A stretch of 64,000 nucleotides of DNA from Anaerocolumna sedimenticola (GCF_009931695.1 NZ_CP048000.1:2249501-2313500); one strand, 5' to 3'; positions 20,691-29,696 are shown, numbered from the stretch's first letter. Notes: generated by a model from the letters alone, not told the origin. A program made the numbers and translations.

Positions 20691-20840
20691 TTCCCCAGTA
20701 TTTTTTATTATGCTATATCCAGTCGGGATCGTATTTTGACACTTCTTCTGTTATCAATCCACTAATATCATCCAATAACCGTTCATTTTTTATTTCAAGC
20801 TCATTTATTCTGTAAGCGCTTAATAAGATAATGCCTTTTA

Positions 20841-20860
20841 AATCGTAACCGTCAAACAAG
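20841..20860 (+). repeat. IS66 left terminal inverted repeat
   Basis: AATCGTAACCGTCAAACAAG; its reverse complement, with one mismatch, is found at 29748-29767. Confidence 0.8.
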
Positions 20861-20957
20861 AAAGTGGATTTTCAATGCATTATGTTTATGAGATAATCAC
20901 TTAAATTACTATTACAAGTATTTTGAGCCTCTCAAAATACGGATAGGAGGATTTTAA

Positions 20958-21326
20958 GTGACGACACAAGAAGTAAAGAATCATTATAGTTTACAGAAAT
21001 GGTCTTCCATTATTCAAGAGTGCACAACCAGTGGACTTCCAGTCAGACAGTGGTGTCAACAAAACAGCATTCTTGAGGGGAGTTATTACTACTGGTTAAG
21101 AAAAATACGCATAAAGACATTAGAATCCCTTCCTGCAGTCACAACAGAAAATGCAATTCAGCCCGTTCACCAGGAGAATACTGTTTTTGCTAGACTTTCA
21201 GTTCCTCAGAGAACTATGACTGCGGATGTTTCTCTGTCTGTAAATGGAGTTGATATTGGAATTAATAACACCGCTACAGCTGAATTAATCCATTCGGTTT
21301 TATTGGAGATAAAACAACTATGTTAG
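20958..21326 (+). CDS. tnpA: IS66-family TnpA accessory protein
   Basis: A 122-residue helix-turn-helix accessory protein of IS66 elements. The N-terminus has the family pattern KWSSIIQECTTSGLPVRQWC followed by SYYYWLRKIR, as in IS66 TnpA/OrfA. The GTG start at 20958 sits 8 bases after TAGGAGG. The gene overlaps tnpB by 7 bases. It is intact, unlike tnpC. Confidence 0.92.
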   Translation: MTTQEVKNHYSLQKWSSIIQECTTSGLPVRQWCQQNSILEGSYYYWLRKIRIKTLESLPAVTTENAIQPVHQENTVFARLSVPQRTMTADVSLSVNGVDIGINNTATAELIHSVLLEIKQLC

Positions 21327-21676
21327 GTGATATCTCACGAGCTGAGCATATCTACCTTGCCTGTGGATATACTGATATGAGAAAATCAATCGCTGGCCTG
21401 GCTGCTACGGTACAACAGAACTTTAAGCTGGATCCTCTTTCCAATAGTCTGTTCCTTTTTTGCGGAAGGAAATGCAACCGAATAAAAGTACTCTATTGGG
21501 AAGGCGATGGTTTTGTTCTACTATATAAGCGTTTGGAAAATGGAAGTTTTCAATGGCCACGGACACAAGAGGAAGTGTTGAGACTCTCACCACAGGAATT
21601 TCGTTGGCTCCTCGAAGGACTATCTATAAAACAGCCGAAAGCAGTACAAAAAGTGAATCCAAAACAAGTACTATAA
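21320..21676 (+). CDS. tnpB: IS66-family TnpB protein
   Basis: A 118-residue IS66 TnpB (Orf2) protein. Diagnostic blocks are YLACGYTDMRKSIAGLAA, LFLFCGRKCNRIKVLYWEGDGF and LLYKRLENGSFQWP. The molecular role of TnpB in IS66 transposition is still poorly defined, although it is needed in tested members. It is intact and overlaps tnpA. Confidence 0.95.
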   Translation: MLGDISRAEHIYLACGYTDMRKSIAGLAATVQQNFKLDPLSNSLFLFCGRKCNRIKVLYWEGDGFVLLYKRLENGSFQWPRTQEEVLRLSPQEFRWLLEGLSIKQPKAVQKVNPKQVL

Positions 21677-22582
21677 AGTGCCGAAAAGTCCTATAATTGC
21701 TGGATTTCTTGGCACTTTTGTGGTATAATAAGGATAGTAAATATATAAGGAAGCTATCATTTATGGGAAACACAGATCAGGTTAAACTGCTTGAAAAACG
21801 CATCACAGAGCTAGAAAAGGAAAACCTTATTCTTCAGGAACAGGTTACTTTCCTGACCCGTAAACTCTATGGTAATAAATCAGAGCAGACATCATCTCTT
21901 GGTATCGAGGGACAGATGTCTATTTTTGATGAAGCTGAAACGCTTTCGGATACCAATGCTCCGGAACCAGATATGAAAGAGGTCGCGTCCTATCGACGTA
22001 AAAGGTTTCCAGGTCAGAGGGAAGAGTTATTAAAAGACATCCCTCATGAAAAAAAGCTCTGCACTCTTGCGGAAGAAGACCGTTTCTGTGAAAAATGTGG
22101 TAACTCCCTTTATTCGGTTGGAGAAGAATTCGTTCGTACCGAGATTGAATTCATACCAGCAAAAGTACGTGTCATTGATTACTATCGTGAAACATTTGAA
22201 TGCCGTAACTGTAGGAAAAGTGGAGAATTGTATATGGAAAAATCGCCAATGCCTGATCCGGTTATACAGCACTCTTATGCATCCCCTTCTACAGTAGCTT
22301 GGGTAATTCATCAAAAGTATGAATTGGCAGTTCCGTTATACCGACAGGAAAATGAATGGGAGGCTCTTGGCGTAAGTATAAGCCGTGCTACCATGTCAAA
22401 CTGGATAATAATCTGTTATCGAGACTGGCTATCACCAATCGTAAAGCTTTTGCATGAAAAACTTCTTACTCAGAATTATCTGCACATCGATGAGACGCCA
22501 GTACAGGTACTGAATTGTTATTACTGCTGTCCTATGTCCAAAAACAGACGGGAACTTTTGTCCGTCAGCTACCGGAATTACT

Positions 22583-22626
22583 GCCGACTGAGCTTATCGA
22601 TTACCTCAGTCGGCTTTCTTTTTTTC
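22583..22626 (+). terminator. Terminator at the left end of the TniA/B-like element, facing inward
   Basis: A perfect 10-bp stem GCCGACTGAG/CTCAGTCGGC (22583-22592 with 22605-22614) is followed by a T-rich run. It reads rightward, so it would stop transcripts entering from the host tnpC before they run antisense into the element's genes. Confidence 0.75.
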
Positions 22627-22688
22627 TATCCATCGTGTTCGATATTTCTATGTTTTTCGGTACATTCAAACTTCATTTTCTGTACTTC

Positions 22689-23489
22689 TTAGGAAAATTC
22701 ACCCTCAAGAACCAGTTTTACTGCATGATCATCAATAATTCGTTTCCTGGATTGGCTTCCATAGAGCAGAAGGCTGGTGCATACTTTATCTATGATTCTG
22801 GCTGTTCCGGCACTATACTGATGGATGGCATCCATAGCGGCTTCAGTAAAGACTTCACCGGTGCTTCCGGCATACTTCATCTGATGACGGATATAGGTTC
22901 CCGTTTGGGAACGGTCATAGTGATTCAGTACGCTCTGAATATCAATTCGCTGGCGAATTGCAGTGTAAGCCTGCAGCTGAAGTTTCTGCCACAGTTCCGT
23001 CTGTCCCGTTAATATCAGCCCCATTGGGCTGACCGAATCAAGCTTTACATTCAGTAAAAAGCGTATCTCTTCCAGCATTTCACGGCTTAGCAGATGGCAT
23101 TCATCACAAACACAGACCGGCTGGATTCCATGAACCGCTTTCATAATCTCGATTTCCGTATGAAGCTGTCTTTTAGCATCCCCACGGTTATACTTTGCTT
23201 GAAATCCCATCTGCTCCAGCAGAATACGGTAAAAGTTCCTTGGTGTCAGTTTGGAATCCGAAATATATAGAAACTTGAACTGATTGTGATTCAGGTCATT
23301 ACTGAACTTACGCAGAATCGTTGTCTTACCGGTGCCGCAGTCACCGGTAAGTACAGCAAAAAGCTGGCGTTCTGCCACATAATTGAGCCGGTTCAAGATT
23401 TCTGTGAGTTCCTGCGGCATATATAAGGCATCTGTTGGAATACTTCTGGAAAAAGGGGGTGCAGTCAGTTCATAGAACGCTTCAAACAT
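22689..23489 (-). CDS. AAA+ ATPase, TniB/ExeA-like transposition helper
   Basis: A 266-residue P-loop ATPase that in this gene context would act as target-selection or activator ATPase for the adjacent DDE transposase, as TniB, TnsC or MuB do. The N-terminus FEAFYELTAPPFSRSI is the ExeA/GspA-like start. Walker A is GDCGTGKTTILRK (about 50), Walker B is PVCVCDECHLL (about 137) and a sensor-1-like GLILTGQTEL follows. I prefer the ATG at 23489, preceded by GAGGTGAT; the gene overlaps the end of the transposase frame by a few bases, which suggests translational coupling. It is intact in this copy. Confidence 0.85.
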   Translation of the reverse strand: MFEAFYELTAPPFSRSIPTDALYMPQELTEILNRLNYVAERQLFAVLTGDCGTGKTTILRKFSNDLNHNQFKFLYISDSKLTPRNFYRILLEQMGFQAKYNRGDAKRQLHTEIEIMKAVHGIQPVCVCDECHLLSREMLEEIRFLLNVKLDSVSPMGLILTGQTELWQKLQLQAYTAIRQRIDIQSVLNHYDRSQTGTYIRHQMKYAGSTGEVFTEAAMDAIHQYSAGTARIIDKVCTSLLLYGSQSRKRIIDDHAVKLVLEGEFS

Positions 23490-24827
23490 TACCATCACCT
23501 CGGTCTTTCTGCTCTGTTTTCATTCCAGTAAAAGAGATTGCGGTCTTTCGTATCATCTGACGCTCCTTATTTTTCTGTGCCGCCGCTTTTAGGAGTCTTG
23601 ATTCCTTTACGGGAACTGCATTCCGATATTCCGGTAATTTCGGACGTTCTCCGGAATGGCTTCCGATTTTTAATGGAACTGCCGTACAGGAGGGCATTCC
23701 GTTACACTCGATCGTAACCTTAGAAATATCAGCGGCGTCATAAACCACCTCTACCTCCTTATGTATCATAGAAAGGCCAAGCTCAACCTCGTATTTCTGT
23801 CCCAGGAAACTGATACAGCCGCTTTTGTCCACCTTTCTTGTTTCACAGGCCAGAAAGGCATCCGCTATCGCCTCAGCAGACAGAAATTTAAGTTCATGAC
23901 GGTCTGATTGATATGCTTCGTAAGGGATTTCCCATGTAAGGAACTGTGTGCCTTATGAAGATAGCATTCCTCCATCCATACCTGATACAGCCGGTTCAGT
24001 TCTTCCAGATTTTTCGGCTTCGCAAGCTGTGCTTCCCGAAGAAAGGAATCTACCGTCTGGTTGTACCTTTCCTGCTTGCCTTTCCCTTCCGGCGAATACG
24101 GACGCGCATAGAGAAGCCGGATTCCAAGCTTTCCGCAGGCTCTCTGCATCCAGTGTGTCCGGTATTGCTTGCCATTATCGAAATAGACCGAATCCGGGGC
24201 ACCATACTTAAGTAATGCTTTTCGGAAGCAATCCTGAACAATCTTCTGATCCAGTGTCGGATAGAATTCGGAATGTAAAATATGTCTGGTACAGTCATCC
24301 AGAAAACAAACCATATACGTTGGCTTCCCATCCACATAAATCCCATATTTAATATCACTCTGCCACAGATAATTACGCCACGGCTTCTGAAACCTTCTGG
24401 CTCCGGTTACACTGTTTGTGTAAGTCCGCATCTGACGGCTGGAATACCCACGGTAGTTTAACTGGTCCTGCAGGGTGCTCCTTCGTAAAAATCCCGGCTC
24501 CGCTTTACCTTCCCACTCCAGAATGCGTATGAGTTCTGTAATACTTCTTTTCGGAACTTCTCTCCGGAGTGCAATGGCTTCCTGTATCACCTCTTCCGGA
24601 ATAATGGAATTACCACCACGTCCTGGACTCTGGGGTTTTAATCCCTCAAAGCCTTTTTCCTTATAATCATTTAAATATCTTCTTATGGTGCGCTCTGACA
24701 AACCGGTCTGGATACTGATTTCTTCCTTTAATAACTGCCGTTTCTCCTTATCCAGTGTGGTATCCATAAGTGGTGCAATGATTTTCAGTCGGTTGGCCGC
24801 GATTTCCTCGCTTCTTTTGTTTTCCAT
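23482..24827 (-). pseudogene. DDE transposase, TniA/Mu-type (rve core plus C-terminal beta-barrel), frameshifted near 23905
   Basis: Residues 1-110 form helix-turn-helix domains (GLSERTIRRYLNDYKEKG). The core has WQSDIKYGIYV (first Asp), YFDNGKQY (second Asp) and PEGKGKQERYNQTVDSF (Glu), a complete DDE triad in an rve fold. The first frame ends at 23865. The expected continuation (YQSDRHELKFLSAEAIADAF) is in the -1 frame and joins the segment VDKSGCISFLGQKYEVE, which is the Mu/TniA C-terminal beta-barrel, up to 23482. One lost base in AAGCATAT would explain the break. The repaired protein would be about 450 residues. I found no slippery heptamer, so programmed frameshifting is unlikely. Start at 24827 after AAGGAG. 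Confidence 0.82.
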
Positions 24828-24885
24828 GATAATGATCTCCTTATTTTTTTGATAAGGGTATCCTAACAAAGCGTTGGAAAGGAAT

Positions 24886-25395
24886 CTACGCAGAACGGGT
24901 ATGTAACCACCGGCCGGAATTTACGAGATACCGGACAAGCTTTTTCAGCCAGCCGTTAAAACCGGAACTGTTATTTAAGCGAAACAGGAGGCATTGTATT
25001 TCTTTGCTTAATGCTTCCTCATAATCATAAAGAAAAGTCAGGGATAGCAAGGTATTTTTAAAGTAGTTACGGAGCAAGAAAAACCATATCTTGAGGCGTT
25101 TGGCGGTACTGAGTTCACAGGGATAGTCATCTTTCTGTTCTTTGGAAGGCGAGATAATAAGTTCTACGGTTTCCGAACTGTACCGTTTGTAAGGGACTAT
25201 TATGTCTGGTAACTCATGATGAATTTTTCCACAGCCAGGACAGCGGAGTCTACGGATAATCAATACTTTTTTCTCGCCACTGTATTCGATCAGTCCTCGC
25301 TTACGGCTTCCTATTACCGTTAATTTTGCCTCACAATCAGGGCAAGGAATGGTTTCTCTGCTCCTCACATAAAAAATCATTTGAGGTCTTGTCAT
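24886..25395 (-). CDS. DUF6431-like zinc-ribbon protein of the transposon
   Basis: A 169-residue protein with two Cys pairs in a zinc-ribbon layout (IPCPDCEAKL and RLRCPGCGKIHHELPDIIVP) flanking IGSRKRGLIEYSG. This resembles the DUF6431 proteins that accompany this class of DDE transposase in Firmicutes. Function is unknown; its constant position as first gene of the element suggests DNA binding at the ends or regulation. The start is uncertain. An ATG at 25423 opens MIIISNYFLDDKTSND in another frame and would join FYVRSRETIPCP if one T of the TTTTT run were absent, so the N-terminus may also be frameshifted. Confidence 0.65.
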   Translation of the reverse strand: MTRPQMIFYVRSRETIPCPDCEAKLTVIGSRKRGLIEYSGEKKVLIIRRLRCPGCGKIHHELPDIIVPYKRYSSETVELIISPSKEQKDDYPCELSTAKRLKIWFFLLRNYFKNTLLSLTFLYDYEEALSKEIQCLLFRLNNSSGFNGWLKKLVRYLVNSGRWLHTRSA

Positions 25396-25434
25396 CCAAG
25401 AAATAGTTCGATATAATAATCATGGTGTTTGAGG

Positions 25435-25482
25435 GCATTCCCGATCGCTGTGTTGGTAGCACAGTTATCATTAAGGGAATGC
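25435..25482 (-). promoter_or_regulatory. Structured 5' leader of the transposon operon (nested hairpin)
   Basis: GCATTCCC (25435-25442) pairs with GGGAATGC (25475-25482). Inside it CTGTG (25448-25452) pairs with CACAG (25460-25464). The structure lies between the operon promoter and the first start codon, so it would fold in the mRNA leader. No T-run follows, so it is not a simple terminator. Confidence 0.55.
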
Positions 25483-25505
25483 TTTCTTTCTGTCGTTTTA
25501 TGGTC

Positions 25506-25534
25506 ATTATACTCGACAATTCATGGACAGGCAA
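25506..25534 (-). promoter_or_regulatory. Sigma-A-type promoter of the TniA/B-like element
   Basis: On the minus strand, TTGCCT (25529-25534) and TATAAT (25506-25511) are separated by exactly 17 bases. The promoter sits inside the right end of the element and overlaps the subterminal AGCTACCG motif at 25533-25545. Transposase binding there could therefore repress it. Confidence 0.75.
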
Positions 25535-26148
25535 GTTCGGTAGCTTTCGGAAAAATCTCAATGTCAAAAACACTGAATGAATCCGGGAGAAAAAATACCA
25601 CAGATTCTTACATGTGGGTATACAGTTCTATTAAAAGCTGTGAGCAGCCGATAAGACTGTTTGAATACCAGCCGGGAAGAAGTGGGAAATATCCACAAGA
25701 ATTCTTGAAAGACTATACTGGTTTTATCCATACGGATGCCTATAAAGGCTATGAAAAAGTATCCGGTATCACCAGATGCCTTTGCTGGTCTCACTTGAGG
25801 CGATATTTTGTGGATGCCCTGCCAAAGGATATAAATAGCCTGGAGGCAACGATTCCATCCCAGGCAATCGGATATATAAATAAGCTCTTCGAAATCGAAA
25901 AGAAACTAGAGATTCTTTCCCCAGAAGGGAGAAAAGAACAGCGTCTGATACAGGAAAAATCTGTACTGGATGCCTTTTGGTCGTGGTCAGAGACCACTGC
26001 CACTGGAATTCTACCGAAATCGAAGCTAGGTCAGGCATTTCAATATGCTGCAAATCAGAAAGAAGGTTTGATGAATTATCTTCTTGATGGAAACTGTAGT
26101 ATTTCCAATAACTTAGCCGAGAACAGCATCCGTCCATTTACCATTGGT

Positions 26149-26178
26149 CGGAATTATGTGTTCAATAAAGTTATGTGC
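26149..26178 (+). repeat. Left inverted repeat of the RIT element
   Basis: Thirty bases, identical to the reverse complement of 29431-29460. It contains two copies of TTATGTG(C), spaced like the two arms of a tyrosine-recombinase core site. Confidence 0.88.
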
Positions 26179-26239
26179 TTTTAATAGCTAATGCTATTAT
26201 GGTTTTGTCACTAAGTAATATTACAAAAGGAGGCAAACC

Positions 26240-27433
26240 ATGAATCAACGATCGATTGAGACCTTTTCTGCATTCCTTAAAACAAAAGGATATGCTGAAC
26301 AAACAATTCATAGTTATTCCAAAGCATTGGAAATCGTTTCTGATACTTGGGATACTGATGATCCGAATGTACTTTATGAGCACATAAACAGTACATTGAA
26401 AACACTAGAACCAACCCTGAAGACTTCAACCATGCATAACATTAGAGCCGCCGCCAGACAGTTCTTTTTTTTAAAAACAGGAACCATCTACAAGGATTAT
26501 GTTCAAAAAACGAATACACAATCAGGCTATGCTGACATTTTAAATGATTTTTTCATTTATTCTACTGAATTCAAACGTATTACATCTGAATCTACTAAGT
26601 CTGAATGCCAGCATATAAAAGCATTTCTGTGCTATCTTGGAGATACAACATATGAATCTCTTTCAAAACTAAAAGCACATGATATAAGAGATTACGTATG
26701 CATTGCGTTTCAAGACTTAACTACGTCAAGTATCGGCAGATATGTTACTTCTCTGCGAAATTTCTTCCGATTCCTTGAATATAAAGGGTATCCAATAAAC
26801 GAGTCTCTGATTGAACTTCCTTTAGCACCAGCAGATTGGGCGAAAGGGAAAGTCCCAGTTGTTCTAACAAAAGATGAAGAAAAAAGGCTTCGGGATCATC
26901 ATCCCGTAAATCAAAAGAACGATAATCGGAATAGGATCATCATCTTGTTAATGTTGGATCTCGGTATGCGTTGTTCTGAAGTAGCGAACCTGAAACTTAC
27001 AGATATTTCATGGAGTAAAGGAACTATAAAACTTCATGATACAAAAAATGCTCATGACAGAGAGCTTCCACTCCCAAGTAGTTTAGGTCATATGATAGAA
27101 ATATATATCCTATCTGAAAGACCTAAAGTAAAAATAGATATGTTGTTCATTCGTAAATATCTTCACAGCTACCTTCCGATGAATCTAGGCTGTGTTCGTC
27201 GTGTTGTTAGGGAAGCCTTTCAAAAAGAAAATATCTCTGGCTGGTGGAAAGGCTCACACGCGTTACGCCGTACAGCCGCCTCTCATATTTATAACAGTGG
27301 CATTGGACTGAAACTTACAGCCGATCTTCTTGGTCACGAATCAATTGATTCAACTACTGCTTATGTGAAAGTTGATTTTGATTCTCTTCGAAGCGTTGCT
27401 GTTTCCTGGCCGGGAGGTGATTCTAATGAATGA
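26240..27433 (+). CDS. Tyrosine recombinase, first of the RIT trio (RitA-like)
   Basis: A 397-residue site-specific recombinase with an N-terminal SAM-like core-binding region (about 1-190) and a C-terminal catalytic domain. Catalytic residues are visible: Arg in LDLGMRCSEVANL, the HALRRTAASHI block (H-x-x-R), LLGHESIDSTTAYVKVD with the final His and the nucleophile Tyr. AAAGGAGG lies 8 bases before the ATG. Its end overlaps the start of the second recombinase by 8 bases. It should break and rejoin DNA at the element ends together with the other two. Confidence 0.92.
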   Translation: MNQRSIETFSAFLKTKGYAEQTIHSYSKALEIVSDTWDTDDPNVLYEHINSTLKTLEPTLKTSTMHNIRAAARQFFFLKTGTIYKDYVQKTNTQSGYADILNDFFIYSTEFKRITSESTKSECQHIKAFLCYLGDTTYESLSKLKAHDIRDYVCIAFQDLTTSSIGRYVTSLRNFFRFLEYKGYPINESLIELPLAPADWAKGKVPVVLTKDEEKRLRDHHPVNQKNDNRNRIIILLMLDLGMRCSEVANLKLTDISWSKGTIKLHDTKNAHDRELPLPSSLGHMIEIYILSERPKVKIDMLFIRKYLHSYLPMNLGCVRRVVREAFQKENISGWWKGSHALRRTAASHIYNSGIGLKLTADLLGHESIDSTTAYVKVDFDSLRSVAVSWPGGDSNE

Positions 27434-28372
27434 AAACAGAATTTCAAGGCAGCTAATCGAATATCTTGAATATAAACACAGTCTTGGATTTAAACTTGAA
27501 CATGAAGAAGGCGTCCTGAAAAACTTTGTCAGATATACGTTAGATTATGATTACGATGGGCCATTAACAAGAGATATTGTGCTCCAGTGGATTTCAAATG
27601 GCAAGCCTTCAGACAAAACCAGAGGCAGGAAGATTGAAGCAATACGACCTTTCTCCAAGTATGCTACAACATTTGATGACCAGGCAGAAGCCATATATGA
27701 CCTGATCTATAAAAATGTCCATGACAGACCAGTCCCTTATATTTATACAAAAGGTGAAGTGCTTCAGCTGATGAAACGTTGTAAAACGCTTTATTCTCCC
27801 GACGGGATCCGAGCCAAAACAATCGAAATAATCATTGGCTTATTGTGGTCAACAGGACTGCGCCCATCGGAACCAATCCATTTGATAATAAGCGATGTGG
27901 ATCTCTCAGTGGTGTTCTTTGTATTCGAAATACAAAGTTTTCAAAAGGACGGTTTGTCCCGATAACGGAATCTGTGGTGCAGAAACTAACTGATTATAAG
28001 TCCTGGATTGAAAGCAAGATAGGGCTTCGATCTTTGGATGACGCCTTCTTTTATAATACAGGCGGCACTCCAATCAGCCTCAGGTCTGTCGAGGATGCTT
28101 TTAAATTAATCCGAAGATGCATTAATGCAGAACCTGTTGGATATAAAAATGTCAGATTGTATGATTTCAGACATACAATGGCTTGTAATACAATACAGAG
28201 ATGGACGGAACAAGGTATTGATGTTAATGCCAATCTGCATGTGCTATCTACTTATTTAGGCCATGTAAAACCAGCGGACACTTACTGGTATCTTTCTGCT
28301 ACACCTGGAATGCTCGAGCTTGGCTGCTCAAAGTATGAAGAAATGTTCGGAGGTGATCAGGATGAAAGCTGA
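27426..28372 (+). pseudogene. Tyrosine recombinase, second of the RIT trio (RitB-like), frameshifted near 27905
   Basis: The first frame (ATG 27426, to 27965) carries the N-terminal domain and the first catalytic Arg (LLWSTGLRPSEPIHL). The rest (GVLCIRNTKFSKGRFVPIT, then RLYDFRHTMACNTI and the YLGHVKPADTYWYLS block) is in the -1 frame and ends at 28372. The switch lies at about 27905 in CAGTGGTG. One missing base explains it; the repaired protein would be about 315 residues, normal for the trio. It overlaps the third gene by 11 bases. The nucleophile context (TYWYLS) is typical of the middle recombinase. Confidence 0.85.
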
Positions 28373-29360
28373 CCTTCCAACATTTCAGGCACTATTGCAG
28401 AATTATTTCCTACGGCGATTAATACAACAGCGCAAGGTTTCCGGTCAAACCGTAAATTCTTATAGAGATACGTTTCGAATATACATCACGTTCCTTTCTG
28501 AAAAGTATAACATTAACGCAGTTTCTGTAAAACTTGAATATTTTGACCTTGAGTATATTCAGGCATTCTGTGAATATCTGGAGAACAAAAGAGGTAATAA
28601 AGGTGTAACTATCAACAATCGTCTTGCTGCGATTCGCTCATTTATGGAATATGTGGCTGAAATTGAGCCAGAATACAGTGGAATTGTTAAGCGTTCACTC
28701 ATGGTTCCCATGCAAAAACATGAGATTCCGACCATGGACTTTATTTCTAAAGATGAATTCCAGGCAATGGAGGACACTTGTGATACATCTACTCCTTTAG
28801 GTTCAAGAGATAAACTGATGCTATTGATCCTTTATAATTCAGGAACCAGGGTATCTGAAATGCTGTCCTTAAAATACTCTGATGTAAAGGACGCAGATCT
28901 TCCGGGACGTACCTGCATTAAGATACACGGTAAAGGAAGAAAAGAACGTATCGTTCCGTTGTGGAAAAATACGGCCGAATATCTGGCAAAATATATATCT
29001 GCAAATGCTATTAAAGAGGATGATGCAATCTTTAATAATAAAAATGGAGACAACCTTACTAGGTCGGGAGTAAGGTTCCGGATCAATAAGATTGTAAAAG
29101 CAGCATCTAAAGCAGCACCAACACTTCGGGAAAAGAATATCACTCCGCATACGTTCAGACATTCGGTTGCAATGAATCTCCTAAGAGCCGGAGTCGATAT
29201 ATCAACCATAGCAATCTGGCTGGGACACACAAGTATCGAAACAACCCACAAATATATGGTTGCCGATATAGAGCTAAAAGAAAAGCCATGGAGCAAGCTG
29301 GAACTGCAGGAGATTCATCATTTTGGTATAAGCCGTCAAATGATATCCTTGCTTTCTTAA
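28362..29360 (+). CDS. Tyrosine recombinase, third of the RIT trio (RitC-like, XerC/D-related)
   Basis: A 332-residue recombinase. ATG 28362 follows GGAGGTGATCAG. The N-terminal arm-binding domain includes SGQTVNSYRDTFRIYITFL. The catalytic domain shows Arg in LYNSGTRVSEMLSL, Lys in IHGKGRKERIVPLW, HTFRHSVAMNLL and WLGHTSIETTHKYMVAD with the nucleophile Tyr. All six usual catalytic positions are present. It is the last gene before the right inverted repeat. Confidence 0.93.
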   Translation: MKADLPTFQALLQNYFLRRLIQQRKVSGQTVNSYRDTFRIYITFLSEKYNINAVSVKLEYFDLEYIQAFCEYLENKRGNKGVTINNRLAAIRSFMEYVAEIEPEYSGIVKRSLMVPMQKHEIPTMDFISKDEFQAMEDTCDTSTPLGSRDKLMLLILYNSGTRVSEMLSLKYSDVKDADLPGRTCIKIHGKGRKERIVPLWKNTAEYLAKYISANAIKEDDAIFNNKNGDNLTRSGVRFRINKIVKAASKAAPTLREKNITPHTFRHSVAMNLLRAGVDISTIAIWLGHTSIETTHKYMVADIELKEKPWSKLELQEIHHFGISRQMISLLS

Positions 29361-29430
29361 ATGCGTTATAATTTATGTGCTGTTAAGCTGCAGTGATTTA
29401 TGATGAAGCACTCCGATATAAGTCATTGCA

Positions 29431-29460
29431 GCACATAACTTTATTGAACACATAATTCCG
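29431..29460 (-). repeat. Right inverted repeat of the RIT element
   Basis: Exact reverse complement of 26149-26178. It is followed by TTATGTGC TTTA GCGCATAA (29462-29481), and preceded at about 29379-29436 by a CTGCAGTGA/TCATTGCAG pair flanked by TTATGTGCTG and CAGCACATAA. The TTATGTGC core therefore occurs several times at this end. Confidence 0.88.
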
Positions 29461-29696
29461 ATTATGTGCTTTAGCGCATAAACGAAAAAACTGGTTGTTT
29501 TCAGGAAGCCCTAAAGGAGCTGAGGCCAGTGCAGCGTATATAGCTTGATTGAAACTGCGAAAGCAAATGGTATCAATGCTTATAAATATATACAGTTTAT
29601 TTTAAGTGATATTCCTGGTACGGCTTTTCTTCAATATCCTGAATTTTTGGAAGATTACATGCCATGGGATCCTATGATTCAAAAGATATGTCGCTA

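Larger units (their letters stand above)
22516..25572 (-). mobile_element. TniA/TniB-like transposon with DUF6431-type zinc-ribbon gene, inserted in IS66 tnpC
   Basis: A 3057-bp element flanked by a 6-bp direct repeat CTGAAT (22510-22515 and 25573-25578). Both ends begin TGTT. An inverted subterminal motif AGCTACCG(G/A)A lies at 22567-22579 and 25533-25545 and may be a transposase binding site. Removing the element with one CTGAAT copy restores the tnpC frame exactly. Its genes all read leftward from a near-consensus promoter at the right end: a Cys-rich DUF6431-like protein, a DDE transposase with a frameshift, and an AAA+ ATPase. This DDE-transposase-plus-ATPase logic is that of the Tn7/Tn5053/Mu group. 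Confidence 0.8.
26151..29484 (+). mobile_element. RIT (recombinase in trio) element inserted in IS66 tnpC
   Basis: Three overlapping genes for tyrosine recombinases lie in one orientation between perfect 30-bp inverted repeats (26149-26178 and 29431-29460). This is the defining layout of RIT elements. Host tnpC sequence stops at ATTGGTCG on the left and resumes at CGAAAAAACTGG on the right, so the junction is known to a base or two. Beyond the right inverted repeat, 24 more bases contain a further imperfect palindrome of TTATGTGC. The middle recombinase has a -1 frameshift here, so mobility of this copy is doubtful unless the break is a sequencing error. Confidence 0.87.
21763..29696 (+). pseudogene. 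tnpC: IS66 transposase TnpC, split in three by two inserted elements
   Basis: The DDE transposase of the IS66 element. Part 1 (21763-22515) has the leucine-zipper start (LLEKRITELEKENLILQEQV), the Cys-x2-Cys zinc ribbon and HIDETPVQVLN with the first catalytic Asp. Part 2 (25573-26150) continues in frame as NESGRKNTTDSYMWVY, then CWSHLRRYFVDALPK and NLAENSIRPFTIGR with the catalytic Glu. Part 3 (29485-29696) continues as KNWLFSGSPKG and ends at WDPMIQKICR, but has its own -1 shift at about 29540. Joining the parts across the inserts restores the frame, which fixes both insertion points. No functional protein is expected. Confidence 0.9.

Noticed and set aside
22515..23012. Plus-strand open frame across the left end of the TniA/B-like element
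   Set aside because: It starts inside the interrupted tnpC, crosses the terminator and is antisense to the AAA+ ATPase, which has clear motifs.
23865..23910. Programmed -1 frameshift in the DDE transposase
   Set aside because: There is no A6G-type slippery heptamer at the switch point; a single-base loss like the other breaks in this window is simpler.
23946..24358. Several open frames opposite or overlapping the DDE transposase
   Set aside because: They are shadows of the transposase core, which shows the full DDE triad.
25564..26137. Minus-strand open frames over the middle of tnpC
   Set aside because: They are antisense to well-conserved IS66 TnpC blocks.
28832..29296. 154-codon minus-strand frame opposite the third RIT recombinase
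   Set aside because: It is antisense to a recombinase with all catalytic residues; no ribosome site or homology is apparent.
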